NCBI GenBank assembly: GCA_037189845.1
Contig: JBBCIS010000005.1
Location: forward strand, 108,367-172,366
Length of the DNA: 64,000 nucleotides
Source: JAMLHH01 sp037189845
Lineage (GTDB): Bacteria; Bacteroidota; Bacteroidia; Chitinophagales; JADIYW01
Reading direction: 5' to 3'
Made by a program: the position numbers and the translations under genes. The stretch's first letter is position 1. The number at the start of each line of letters is the position of its first letter. Positions 1 through 8,787 of this stretch are shown one piece after another. A model generated the notes under the pieces. That model searched no databases and was not told the origin of the DNA. It saw only the letters and a list, made by a program, of their open reading frames with translations.

Positions 1-339
1 ACCAGAGTGTTGGGCTACACCGTTGCCAAGCACGGAATCAGCGGCTATACAAAGTGGATGGCGACAGAACTTTCGCTTCGTTATGGAGACAAAGTAAGGG
101 TCAATGCTATCGCTCCCGGTGTATTTCTTACACTTCAGAACAAAAAATTACTGACAAATCCTGATGGTTCTTTCACTGAAAGAGCTCAAAAATTCGTCAA
201 CAATACACCATATTCCCGTCTGGGAAATCCTGAGGAACTACAGGGAACTTTAATCTATCTGCTCAGCGATGCATCAGCTTTCGTCAACGGCGAAACAATT
301 TTTGTAGATGGCGGTATCAATGCATGGAATGGCGTATAA
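1..339 (+). CDS. SDR family oxidoreductase, C-terminal part (probable D-mannonate/fructuronate oxidoreductase)
   Basis: The left edge of the window cuts this gene; only the last 112 codons are present, in frame from base 1. The fragment contains the SDR catalytic YxxxK as YTVAKHGISG, the motif NAIAPG, and a C-terminal VNGETIFVDGG typical of classical NAD(P)-dependent short-chain dehydrogenases. It lies 13 bp before uxuA and two genes before uxaC, so it probably interconverts D-fructuronate and D-mannonate. That step is done in E. coli by UxuB, which belongs to the unrelated long-chain mannitol dehydrogenase family. Family assignment is firm; the substrate is inferred from gene order only. Confidence 0.85.
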   Translation, partial: TRVLGYTVAKHGISGYTKWMATELSLRYGDKVRVNAIAPGVFLTLQNKKLLTNPDGSFTERAQKFVNNTPYSRLGNPEELQGTLIYLLSDASAFVNGETIFVDGGINAWNGV

Positions 340-352
340 AGAATTATCTGAA

Positions 353-1522
353 ATGAAAAAGTTAGAACAAACATGGAGATGGTACGGACCGAATGACCCG
401 GTATCATTGCAGGATATAAAACAAGCCGGAGCAACAGGAATCGTTACAGCATTACATCATGTTCCTCACGGAGAAATCTGGACGGTGGAAGAAATTTCCA
501 AAAGGAAAAATCAGGTGGAAGGTGAAGGTTTCACATGGTCAGTAGTGGAAAGTGTACCTGTACACGAAGCGATAAAAACCCGGTCAGAAGAAGCAGAAAA
601 ATATCTTTCTAATTACAGACAGACATTAAAAAATCTAAGTCAATGCGGAGTTAAAACTGTCTGTTACAACTTTATGCCTGTTCTGGACTGGACACGTACT
701 CAACTGGATTTGACAATGAAAGACGGCTCAAAAGCCCTGTATTTCAACTGGATAGATTTGGCTTATTTCGATATTTTTATTTTGAAAAGAGAAAAAGCAA
801 AAGATGATTATCCGGCAGAAGTCATTGAGAGAGCTACTGAAAAAGCAAAAATCATCTCTCAAGATGAGGTAAAAAGACTGACCGATAATATCCTGATGGG
901 AATACCCGGAGAGGACAATACCACTTTGGAAAGTCTGACCAGAAGCATAGAAATCTATCAAAAAATCGGAACAGAAGGTCTGAGAGAAAATCTGAAATAT
1001 TTTCTGGAAAGCATAGCGGATGTCTGTGAAGAAGAAAATATAAAAATGACGATTCATCCGGACGACCCGCCTTATCCCATTCTTGGACTTCCACGAATCG
1101 TCAGCAAAAAATCGGATTTTGAATATATTACCAGTGCCGTAAACAAAGCATTTAACGGTGTTTGTTTTTGTACTGGTTCTCTGGGAGCAGGCACTGAAAA
1201 TGACTTATGCGATATCTTTGATGCAGTAAAGCACAGGACTTATTTCATTCATCTTCGCAACGTAAAAAAAGATGCTTTGGGCAACTTTTATGAAGCTGAC
1301 CATCTGGATGGAGATGTAGATATGTATGCCGTCATGAAGGCAATAGTTACTGAAAACCAAAAAAGAAATCAACCGATTCCTTTTCGTCCCGACCACGGTC
1401 ACCAAATGCTCGATGACCTTCACAAAACGACCAATCCCGGATACTCTGCGATAGGAAGATTACGCGGTCTGGCAGAACTCAGAGGGCTTGAGTTAGGTAT
1501 CATTGGTAACTTTTCAAACTAA
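353..1522 (+). CDS. uxuA: Mannonate dehydratase UxuA
   Basis: Converts D-mannonate to 2-keto-3-deoxy-D-gluconate in the cytoplasmic hexuronate pathway. The product is 389 aa, close to the E. coli enzyme (about 394 aa). Recognisable UxuA signatures are WRWYGPNDPVSL near the N-terminus, GIVTALHHVPHGEIW, the metal-site segment MTIHPDDPPYPILGLPRIVS and the C-terminal RPDHGHQMLDD. I chose the ATG at 353, because the upstream in-frame ATG at 308 lies inside the preceding SDR gene. The gene is packed between the SDR gene and uxaC (4 bp to the next ATG), so the three are probably one operon. Confidence 0.96.
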   Translation: MKKLEQTWRWYGPNDPVSLQDIKQAGATGIVTALHHVPHGEIWTVEEISKRKNQVEGEGFTWSVVESVPVHEAIKTRSEEAEKYLSNYRQTLKNLSQCGVKTVCYNFMPVLDWTRTQLDLTMKDGSKALYFNWIDLAYFDIFILKREKAKDDYPAEVIERATEKAKIISQDEVKRLTDNILMGIPGEDNTTLESLTRSIEIYQKIGTEGLRENLKYFLESIADVCEEENIKMTIHPDDPPYPILGLPRIVSKKSDFEYITSAVNKAFNGVCFCTGSLGAGTENDLCDIFDAVKHRTYFIHLRNVKKDALGNFYEADHLDGDVDMYAVMKAIVTENQKRNQPIPFRPDHGHQMLDDLHKTTNPGYSAIGRLRGLAELRGLELGIIGNFSN

Positions 1523-1526
1523 AAAT

Positions 1527-2933
1527 ATGCAACCATTTATACATGATAATTTTTTACTGCAATCCAAAACAGCAGAAGAGCTTTATCATCAATATGCGGT
1601 TCGTCCGTCCATCATAGACTATCATTCTCATCTTTCCCCTGAAATTGTCTGCGAAAACAAAAACTTTGACAATATCTGCCACATCTGGCTGCACGGCGAC
1701 CACTACAAATGGAGAGCGATGCGGGCTTTTGGCGTGGACGAACATTATATTACCGGTAAAGCTACAGATAAAGAAAAATTTCTGAAATGGAGCGAGGTAG
1801 TCCCATATACTGTAAGAAATCCGCTCTTTCACTGGACGCAAATGGAACTGAAAAATCCTTTTGGTATTCACGAGCTTTTAAATCCTCAAAATGCTGAAAG
1901 CATTTTTCATCAGACCAACGAATTGCTGGAAAAAGAGGATTTCAAACCAAGGAATATCCTGAAACATTTCAAAGTAGAGGTATTGGGAACGACTGATGAC
2001 CCGGTCGATTCACTGGAATATCACCTGCGATTGCAACAAAGCGACACTTATACGAAAGTGCTTCCGTCTTTCCGTCCTGATAAAGTATTTAAAATTGATA
2101 CCGGAAATGCATTCAGAAGCTATATTCAACTTCTGGAATCTGCCAGCAATACTGAAATCAGAGATTTAAGCTCATTAATTTCAGCTTTAAAAAATCGTGT
2201 CGATTTCTTCGACCAGGCCGGATGCGTCACTGCTGACCATGGATTGAATTTTCTGCCATTACAAGGAAAATTTTCTGAAAATAAAATCAACCAGATTTTT
2301 CAGGAAGTACTGTCAGGTAATGACAATCAAGCGGAAGAAATCAAAGAAGCTTATACTTTTTGGGTATTAAAGGAATTGTGCATGATGTACCACGAAAAAG
2401 ATTGGGTACAGCAATTTCACTTAGGCGCACTTCGCGATGCCAATCATTACAGGTCGGCAGTTTTGGGAGCTGATACAGGTTTTGATACGATTGGAGATTA
2501 CAGACATGGGGAGCGAATCGGAAAATTTCTGAGCAGTCTGGAACAAGAGGAAAAATTGGCTAAAACCATTCTTTACAACCTAAATCCGGCCGACAATCAT
2601 GTGTTTGCAGCAATGGCAGGAAATTTCCAGGAAAAAGGAATGAAAGGTAAAATACAGTTCGGAGCAGCTTGGTGGTTTCTCGACCAGCTGAAAGGAATGA
2701 CCCAACAGCTCAACACATTATCCAGCATTGGTCTGATTAGCACATTTGTAGGTATGCTGACAGATTCCCGCTCATTTTTGTCTTATTCGAGACATGAATA
2801 TTTCAGACGTTTATTGTGCAATTTATTCGCAGAAGATATCAATAAAGGCTATATCCCACACGACCTGAAATGGGTGGGTGGCATCATTGAAGATATCTGT
2901 TATCAAAACACCAAAAACTATTTCAACTTATAA
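1527..2933 (+). CDS. uxaC: Glucuronate (uronate) isomerase UxaC
   Basis: Isomerises D-glucuronate to D-fructuronate and D-galacturonate to D-tagaturonate, the entry step of hexuronate degradation. The product is 468 aa (E. coli about 470 aa). The amidohydrolase-fold metal motif appears as IDYHSHLSPE near residue 32. Further family blocks are HDHYKWRAMR-like (HGDHYKWRAMRAFG), LGTTDDPVDSLEYH, HLGALRDAN, and the C-terminal LTDSRSFLSYSRHEYFRR. The ATG at 1527 starts 4 bp after the uxuA stop; the longer in-frame start would overlap uxuA. Tight spacing indicates co-transcription with uxuA and the SDR gene. Confidence 0.97.
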   Translation: MQPFIHDNFLLQSKTAEELYHQYAVRPSIIDYHSHLSPEIVCENKNFDNICHIWLHGDHYKWRAMRAFGVDEHYITGKATDKEKFLKWSEVVPYTVRNPLFHWTQMELKNPFGIHELLNPQNAESIFHQTNELLEKEDFKPRNILKHFKVEVLGTTDDPVDSLEYHLRLQQSDTYTKVLPSFRPDKVFKIDTGNAFRSYIQLLESASNTEIRDLSSLISALKNRVDFFDQAGCVTADHGLNFLPLQGKFSENKINQIFQEVLSGNDNQAEEIKEAYTFWVLKELCMMYHEKDWVQQFHLGALRDANHYRSAVLGADTGFDTIGDYRHGERIGKFLSSLEQEEKLAKTILYNLNPADNHVFAAMAGNFQEKGMKGKIQFGAAWWFLDQLKGMTQQLNTLSSIGLISTFVGMLTDSRSFLSYSRHEYFRRLLCNLFAEDINKGYIPHDLKWVGGIIEDICYQNTKNYFNL

Positions 2934-3001
2934 AACTCATTTTAGTCCACTGACGACAGGCCACGGCATCGACTCACTTCGGCTCCGCTCAGTGACCGCA
3001 A

Positions 3002-3088
3002 CATGACATTATACTTTAAAATTGATGACTTTATGTCATTCTGAAAGAATCTATCATTGGTCAATTTTCTTAACTAAACGCATTCACT
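3002..3088 (+). repeat. MITE/REP-like element, partial copy
   Basis: This stretch between uxaC and the transporter matches the right half of the longer element at 11708-11854. Shared blocks are TTTATGTCATTCTG, then GAATCT, then AACTAAACG. The inner inverted repeat AAAATTGA ... TCAATTTT flanks the shared core, as TACAAAATGGATTG ... CAATCCATTTTGTA does in the other copy. The left terminal part seen in the second copy is missing or too diverged to recognise. Confidence 0.65.
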
Positions 3089-3105
3089 TATAAACGGATA
3101 ATTCT

Positions 3106-4479
3106 ATGGAAAATAAAACTACCGGAAATTTCAGATGGACGATTTGTGCGCTTTTATTTTTTGCGACTACTATCAATTATCTGGACCGTCAGGTACTCAG
3201 TCTTCTTCACCCGATTCTGGAGAAAGAATTCGGCTGGTCATATTCTGATTACGGATTAATTACTGCTGTTTTCCAGATTTCCTATGCTATTTTCATGTTG
3301 TTTGCCGGTAGAATCGTAGATAAGCTGGGGACTAAAAAAGGTTTTTCTATAGCTATAATAGTATGGTCATTAGGTGCTATGCTACACGCTTACGCCATCG
3401 AAATCGGAGAAGCATCTGTCAACGTTTTAGGAATTTTAGGCATCAGTGGCTTGTCGGTTTCGGTCGTTGGTTTCATCATCGCAAGGCTGGTTTTGGGACT
3501 CGGAGAATCCGCTAACTTTCCGGCAGCTATCAAAGCTACAGCAGAATATTTTCCTAAAAAAGAAAGAGCTTTAGCCACAGGTATATTTAATTCAGGAGCT
3601 AATGTTGGGGCTATTCTCGCTCCTCTGACCGTTCCCTGGCTGGCATATACCTACGGCTGGCAGGCATCTTTCATCATCGTAGGTTCTTTAGGATTTATCT
3701 GGCTGATTTTCTACTATATATATTTTGAAGTTCCACAAAAGCAAAAAAGATTATCCAAAAGCGAGCTGGAATATATCACCAGCGATACTGAATCAGAGGT
3801 TCAGGATGAATCGACTGCAGATATCAAAATCTCCTGGTTGAAACTTTTAACCTTTAAACAAACATGGGCTTTTTCTTTAGGAAAATTCATGACAGACGGC
3901 GTGTGGTGGTTCTTTTTATTCTGGCTTCCGTCCTATCTCACAGGACAGTTCGGATTATCCGGTACTGAAATTACCATCCCTCTCACAGTACTTTACACCA
4001 TGACCATGATAGGCAGTGTCAGTGGTGGCATTTTACCAATGTATTTCATCAAAAAAGGCAATCAACCTTATGAGGGACGATTAAAAGCCATGTTCATCAT
4101 CGCTCTATTTCCGTTGCTAACCCTCTTATTTATTCAACCATTATCACATATCAGCTATTGTGTTCCGGTAGTTTTGATTGGCATTGCAGCTTCTGCACAT
4201 CAGGCTTGGTCGGCCAATATGTACAATACCGTTACAGATATGTTTCCCAAACCGGCGGTAGGAAGTGTTATAGGAATCATAGGCATGTCAGGAGGTATCG
4301 GCGGTGCGTTGGTATCTTATTTTGCAGGTAGAATTTTTGACCACTACAAATTGCTCGGCAATATTGAATCCGGATATTTTATCGTTTTCTTGTATGGTTC
4401 CCTCGCTTATGTGGCTGCATGGTGTGTGATGAAAGTACTCGTACCTAAAACCAAGATGATAAAATTGAGTGAGCTGTAA
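3106..4479 (+). CDS. MFS transporter, probable hexuronate permease (ExuT-like, ACS family)
   Basis: Inner-membrane proton symporter of the major facilitator superfamily, 457 aa with about 12 hydrophobic segments. The N-terminus TTINYLDRQVLSLLHP is the hallmark of the anion:cation symporter (ExuT/GudP/phthalate) subfamily. The loop GRIVDKLGTKKGF is the MFS A-motif, and RLVLGLGESANFPAAIKA-type TM4 and GIFNSGANVGAILAP-type TM5 segments follow. It lies about 170 bp after uxaC on the same strand, so glucuronate or galacturonate uptake is the natural reading. The gap holds a small repeat, so separate transcription is possible. Substrate is inferred from context. Confidence 0.88.
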   Translation: MENKTTGNFRWTICALLFFATTINYLDRQVLSLLHPILEKEFGWSYSDYGLITAVFQISYAIFMLFAGRIVDKLGTKKGFSIAIIVWSLGAMLHAYAIEIGEASVNVLGILGISGLSVSVVGFIIARLVLGLGESANFPAAIKATAEYFPKKERALATGIFNSGANVGAILAPLTVPWLAYTYGWQASFIIVGSLGFIWLIFYYIYFEVPQKQKRLSKSELEYITSDTESEVQDESTADIKISWLKLLTFKQTWAFSLGKFMTDGVWWFFLFWLPSYLTGQFGLSGTEITIPLTVLYTMTMIGSVSGGILPMYFIKKGNQPYEGRLKAMFIIALFPLLTLLFIQPLSHISYCVPVVLIGIAASAHQAWSANMYNTVTDMFPKPAVGSVIGIIGMSGGIGGALVSYFAGRIFDHYKLLGNIESGYFIVFLYGSLAYVAAWCVMKVLVPKTKMIKLSEL

Positions 4480-4626
4480 ATCAGCTTAGTTTAATTGAAA
4501 GTTTTGCGGGAGTCGCTAGTGACAGCTACCTAACATTATACGATAGGACACAGTTGTGTTTTCAATGTTGAAAACATTCTATACAAATATCCTATATGAT
4601 GTTTGAATGGTGGTACTTTTGGAGGT

Positions 4627-7107
4627 ATGAGTGAGAAAGTAAGAACTGTAGAAGATAAATTCAAAGATTATTTGAATACAAATGCACATAGCTTATTTGT
4701 CTATGTGACAGTTCTTACTCTGATTATATTTTTCAGAGAAGATATTTCAGCACTCGCTGCTTACCACTTAAAAGATTCCGAGTCATTAAAAACGATTGGT
4801 ATTCTTGATAAAGCAGTATTTCTTTTTCTCTTTGTCTTAGTATCATCATGGATAATTATCAAGAAAATTACTGGTTATGTTTTCTCTCTGAAAAGATTCT
4901 GGATTTATACTTACTTCATACTCGTTTATTTCATATTCAGACTATCTGATTCGTTCCCTGAAAATCTAAAAATAGCTGAAAGTTGCGCCATTATTCTGCC
5001 TGATTTATTAGTCATAATATATGCAATATTGGCATGGGCGAATGTTCGAAATATAGTAGAATTGTTTGAAGAGTATGATGAAATTAAAACACCAATCGGA
5101 CAACATGGCTTTATAGCAGACACTCCTAAAAAAGAACAAGAAGAGCAGAATCTATGGTCACAGGCATATGTAGAAAGTTTTGTTAAGAATCTCTGTCATA
5201 CCTATACCGATGATGCTTCTTTCAATGTTTTGCTCAATAGTGAGTGGGGTACAGGTAAAACAAGTTTCATCAATCAGGTAAGAAAGACTTTTAAAGATTC
5301 GTATCCGGAAAAATATATTTGGGTCGATTTCAATGCATGGAAATCTGAAAATGCTCAACATATTGTTGGTGATTTTTTCGAACAACTGGAAGATGAGCTT
5401 TCAAAAGAGCATGCTGGAGCAAAAAGAGCCATCCAAAAATATCTACACAAGATTGACAGTTCCAGTGTAGGTTGGTTGGGAGCATTTATATCTCTGTTCA
5501 GAAACAATAGCCTAAAAACCAGTAGAGAACATTTAGATGATATTCTTCTCTCTATCAATAAAAAAATCATCATTGCAGTAGATGATGTAGACAGACTGAG
5601 TAAAGAAGAAATATCCGAAGTTCTAAAACTCATCAGGAATACTGCAAATTTTAAAGATTTGTTCTTTATCGTGGCTTGTGATAAGGATTACTTGAATGAA
5701 GCGATTAAGAAAATAAATGAGAATAATTATGAGGTATATTCCCGAAAAATCTTTCAACTAGAACTCAATTTGCCTAAATATTATGAACATGTATTTAGTG
5801 AATTTACTGAAAATCTATTTCTAAAAAATATAGATTTTATTGAACGTGATTATATATATATAAATAAACACACATTACTAAAGCGAATATTCGAAGAATT
5901 GAATATAAACGATATAAGAAGCATAAAGATTATATACAATTCATTTATTCTGAATTATCATATAATAGGAAAAGAAGTCAATGTTTTAGACTTGCTAATT
6001 CTGGAAATAATAAGATTTAAGTTTCCAAAAATATATAATTCTTTAAAAACAAGAAACCAAATTCTAGATAAAATATTATCAATTAGTGACATAATACATT
6101 TTAATGAATTCAATTTAATTGGGGAAAGAAATAAAATCAAAGAAGACCACGAAATCATTTCAAATAATAAAAACTCAAAGATTTTATTTGAAATATTAGC
6201 CAGAGGCTCTTTTGACTTGAGCAGATTTGCAGTTAGAAAAAGTAGGTTCAGATACTTTTCATATAGCTTGAACAAAAATGAAAAGTCTATCTATACAATA
6301 AAACAACTTTTATTAAATAAGAATGATGTTGACTCAAAGGATGAATTAATTAAATACATAAATAACAACCTTGAGAATTTTTCCGCATTAGACTTAGAAC
6401 AGTTTTTAAATCAAGAACTTATAAACAAAAAAGAACTTTCTGATTTATTAATCGCTATTGTTCAAGAAAACATACAAAAGAATTTGGCTAACCCTAAGAT
6501 AGGTTGGCTTCTTTTAGATTATCTTTCTAATAGTTCTTCGGAAGGATTAACCTATTTAGAACAAACCAATAATCCAAAAGAATCTCTCTGGTACAACATT
6601 GTCAGCTTGATATATAAGCGCAAACACAATCTTTTTGGACGTGAAATAGAGATTTACGAAAACATAATTTCCAGTTACAAAGAATTACTCCCTTTACTTG
6701 ATAGAATGCAAAAAAGATTTTTCTTCCAACTCATTATTCAAGCATTAGAAATACTTTTCCATTTTTCAGAAAAGCAAGATGGCTCTTATTATAGGAATTT
6801 AGAATTTAAAAATTTATACTATCAGTTACTTATTTATATTTCAGAAACTGATTTTAATATTGTCTTTTGTTATCTTTTTTCTGAAGATTATTACATAGAC
6901 AAGCATCATATTGATAGAGTTTTTAATGATAAAGAAATGTTCAAACATTATATAATTGAATTATCAAAATTAGAATTTATAAGCCAAGACTTAGCGAATA
7001 GAATTATTAGTGCATATTCTCTTTCAGTCGTTATTTATTTTAATGATTATCTGCATAAAGAATCAAAGGAATACATTAGAACAAGACCCCACAGAATAGC
7101 TTATTAA
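4627..7107 (+). CDS. KAP-family P-loop NTPase with N-terminal membrane segments (candidate defence protein)
   Basis: An 826-aa protein of the KAP P-loop NTPase family (Kidins220/ARMS-PifA group). Four hydrophobic segments lie at about residues 20-36, 58-76, 84-101 and 113-132. They are followed by the Walker A loop EWGTGKTSF (about 208-216), VDFNAWKSEN (about 235-245), Walker B as IIIAVDDVDRLS (about 314-325) and the KAP-type FFIVACDKDYL. The C-terminal 450 residues are Lys/Asn/Ile-rich and match nothing I recognise. ATG 4627 follows GGAGG by only one base; an upstream TTG at 4603 is an alternative. The second half is much more AT-rich than the neighbours, which suggests transfer. Known relatives include the plasmid phage-exclusion protein PifA; a defence role here is inference. 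Confidence 0.85.
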   Translation: MSEKVRTVEDKFKDYLNTNAHSLFVYVTVLTLIIFFREDISALAAYHLKDSESLKTIGILDKAVFLFLFVLVSSWIIIKKITGYVFSLKRFWIYTYFILVYFIFRLSDSFPENLKIAESCAIILPDLLVIIYAILAWANVRNIVELFEEYDEIKTPIGQHGFIADTPKKEQEEQNLWSQAYVESFVKNLCHTYTDDASFNVLLNSEWGTGKTSFINQVRKTFKDSYPEKYIWVDFNAWKSENAQHIVGDFFEQLEDELSKEHAGAKRAIQKYLHKIDSSSVGWLGAFISLFRNNSLKTSREHLDDILLSINKKIIIAVDDVDRLSKEEISEVLKLIRNTANFKDLFFIVACDKDYLNEAIKKINENNYEVYSRKIFQLELNLPKYYEHVFSEFTENLFLKNIDFIERDYIYINKHTLLKRIFEELNINDIRSIKIIYNSFILNYHIIGKEVNVLDLLILEIIRFKFPKIYNSLKTRNQILDKILSISDIIHFNEFNLIGERNKIKEDHEIISNNKNSKILFEILARGSFDLSRFAVRKSRFRYFSYSLNKNEKSIYTIKQLLLNKNDVDSKDELIKYINNNLENFSALDLEQFLNQELINKKELSDLLIAIVQENIQKNLANPKIGWLLLDYLSNSSSEGLTYLEQTNNPKESLWYNIVSLIYKRKHNLFGREIEIYENIISSYKELLPLLDRMQKRFFFQLIIQALEILFHFSEKQDGSYYRNLEFKNLYYQLLIYISETDFNIVFCYLFSEDYYIDKHHIDRVFNDKEMFKHYIIELSKLEFISQDLANRIISAYSLSVVIYFNDYLHKESKEYIRTRPHRIAY

Positions 7108-7376
7108 TTGTGATGTATCCAATATTTTAAGGTTACCAGATATCGTTCTTCTATCTCAGGTGTCCATTTTATTTTGAACATACCTCTTGCGGAGTGATGA
7201 ACTTCTTCACTGTCCTTTAGCAAACCTTTTTCGTATTTCTTCAATGCCATTGTTGATAGACTGCAATACTTCTATGGAAAAATGGACATTTTCATCCGGA
7301 AGAGTTTTGTATGAAAATTTATTTTCTGAAGAGACTGTTTTGCAGCTTCCTCCCATTTAATGATGCAGTTTACCAT
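7104..7376 (-). pseudogene. Decayed RelE/ParE-type toxin and antitoxin fragments
   Basis: Three broken pieces read on the minus strand. A toxin start at 7376 (MVNCIIKWEEAAKQSLQKI) overlaps the antitoxin stop as ATGGTAA, then ends at a stop at 7272 after 34 codons. In another frame an antitoxin C-terminus (SIEVLQSINNGIEEIRKRF) ends at 7207. It is followed by a second toxin start, MFKIKWTPEIEERYLVTL, in a small frame 7250-7104 (48 codons) that stops abruptly at 7104. That frame overlaps the 3' end of the KAP gene by 4 bp, tail to tail. The pieces look like two toxin-antitoxin loci joined by deletion. Weak similarity is judged by eye only. Confidence 0.6.
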
Positions 7377-7597
7377 TTAGCAGCTTCCAACTCTACTTCA
7401 TCCTGAGTAAAATAAATACCCGCATTTATTCTGGCTTCAGCTTCGTCTATCTCTCTGTTGTATTGTTCTATACTAATGTCCTGAGACTGTTCTTTCAACT
7501 TTAGATATGTTTTAATAAAACCCAATATATTTTTCTTTTCTTCTTTACCCAAGAGCGGTAAAGAGGATATTATTTCTTTATCTAAGGTCTGTATCAT
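7370..7597 (-). CDS. Antitoxin-like small protein (toxin partner decayed)
   Basis: A 75-aa, Glu/Lys-rich, helical-looking protein starting at ATG 7597. The C-terminus (QYNREIDEAEARINAGIYFTQ) resembles the toxin-neutralising tails of short Bacteroidota ParD-like antitoxins paired with RelE/ParE toxins. Its stop overlaps the start of a toxin-like frame (7376) in the usual antitoxin-first arrangement, but that toxin is broken after 34 codons. It may therefore be an orphan antitoxin able to neutralise related toxins. Length, composition and context support the call; no diagnostic motif is present. Confidence 0.6.
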   Translation of the reverse strand: MIQTLDKEIISSLPLLGKEEKKNILGFIKTYLKLKEQSQDISIEQYNREIDEAEARINAGIYFTQDEVELEAAKW

Positions 7598-7763
7598 ATC
7601 ATTTCCTTTAATTTCAAATTTACATTTTTTGTTTTATAGTATGTGGATATTATTGGAGTAACGATGATTGACATAAAACCATACAATATCTGTCTGAAAG
7701 TAAGTAGGAAGAATGAATCTGCTTTTTGATACAATTTTATCAAAAGTATTTTTCAAAATAATA

Positions 7764-8048
7764 TTACCGGGGTGGGAAACTTTTATACACATCTCCCCTG
7801 CTCAAGACACAAAAAACAATAACATCTGGGTGTATATATTCGATACCTATCCGATAAGAACCTGTTCTGATACGGTAATAATTGTTGCTGTTTTTCTTTT
7901 GACCGCTCATTTTTTTATAGTCCAAATCTGTATCTTCTAATCTGGAAGCGGTGTTCAATGTCTCTATTATCTCCAATACACTTAGCTTTATGTCCTGTGG
8001 TAACAGTCTGACTTGTTTTACAAATGATTTTTTGAAAGTCAGATTCAT
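7764..8048 (-). CDS. RelE/HigB-type toxin of a type II toxin-antitoxin module
   Basis: A 94-aa basic protein with the RelE/ParE fold pattern: KSFVKQVRLLPQDI near the N-terminus and the C-terminal core YRIRTGSYRIGIEYIHPDVIVFCVLSRGDVYKSFP. The R-hG-YRI--E pattern, with the following hydrophobic strand, is typical of the superfamily of mRNA interferases. The ATG at 8048 overlaps the stop of the upstream gene by 4 bp (ATGA), the expected coupling with its partner. The antitoxin lies first, so the order differs from classic higBA but matches relBE. Confidence 0.82.
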   Translation of the reverse strand: MNLTFKKSFVKQVRLLPQDIKLSVLEIIETLNTASRLEDTDLDYKKMSGQKKNSNNYYRIRTGSYRIGIEYIHPDVIVFCVLSRGDVYKSFPPR

Positions 8049-8329
8049 ATTGCTAGTTGAGACTTAAAATCTTCATAGCTGATGGTTTCTTCAGATTCCA
8101 TATTTTCCATTAATCTGAGCAACATATAATCTTCTACATCTTCATTGTTGATGATACTCAATAGCTGTTCGACCTCATCCGGTGTCCAGTTTCCCTTTTG
8201 TTTTTTAGCAGAAAATGTAGCAGTTTTCAACCCCATTTTCCTGCTGAGATAGTCTTGTCTGTAACCACTGACCTCTATCAAATTTGCTACATGAGCCAGC
8301 AATACTTTATAGCTACTTACAATATCCAT
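8045..8329 (-). CDS. Antitoxin of the RelE-type module (helix-turn-helix-like)
   Basis: A 94-aa protein beginning at ATG 8329; a TTG four codons upstream (8341) is less likely. The segment VANLIEVSGYRQDYLSRKMGL followed by KTATFSAKK looks like a helix-turn-helix of the XRE kind. The acidic C-terminus (ENMESEETISYEDFKS) would bind the toxin. It precedes the toxin gene with a 4-bp overlap on the same strand. Autoregulation of the pair is expected from the family. The HTH assignment is by pattern only. Confidence 0.72.
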   Translation of the reverse strand: MDIVSSYKVLLAHVANLIEVSGYRQDYLSRKMGLKTATFSAKKQKGNWTPDEVEQLLSIINNEDVEDYMLLRLMENMESEETISYEDFKSQLAI

Positions 8330-8414
8330 TATCACAATCAATTATTTTTTGACTACAATCAAAATTATAAATAAAATTTCAAAATTTCAAGACGATTCTT
8401 TCTGCTGTTACTGC

Positions 8415-8540
8415 TCAGATAGAGTGAAATGAACATATTGCTCTAGCGGACTGATGAATTTCTATACTGTCCTTTGGCAAACCTTTTCGTGCTCCTTCAA
8501 TGCCTTTGTTGATAGACTGTAATTCCTCTGGATATTTTCA
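8415..8540 (-). pseudogene. Antitoxin C-terminal relic (second copy)
   Basis: Read on the minus strand this gives PEELQSINKGIEGARKGLPK, then DSIEIHQSARA and a stop at 8415. It is visibly the same protein segment as the relic around 7207-7300 (SIEVLQSINNGIEEIRKRF), and the DNA of the two stretches also aligns. There is no start codon in frame and no partner toxin. In the rest of the gap 8330-8757 I see no gene; 8541-8757 is AT-rich spacer with a possible TTACTTTG -7 element at 8711-8718 before the next gene. Confidence 0.6.
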
Positions 8541-8787
8541 TTCTAAATTACATAAACAATTAATTCACAGGAGTAATCCATCTAAAACAAGAAGCTATAT
8601 TCCTCTGAAAAAAATATCTACTTTACCCGCCAGAAAATAAATATCGCCCTTAATAATTACTTAAAAATAAAACTATTGTATATACAAGAATAAAATCTCT
8701 CCTTATTCGTTTACTTTGTAATTAACTGACAATGGAGAGAAAAATTTCCTCAAATGGATGTTCTTCGCACCTTTAACCTTACATAGT

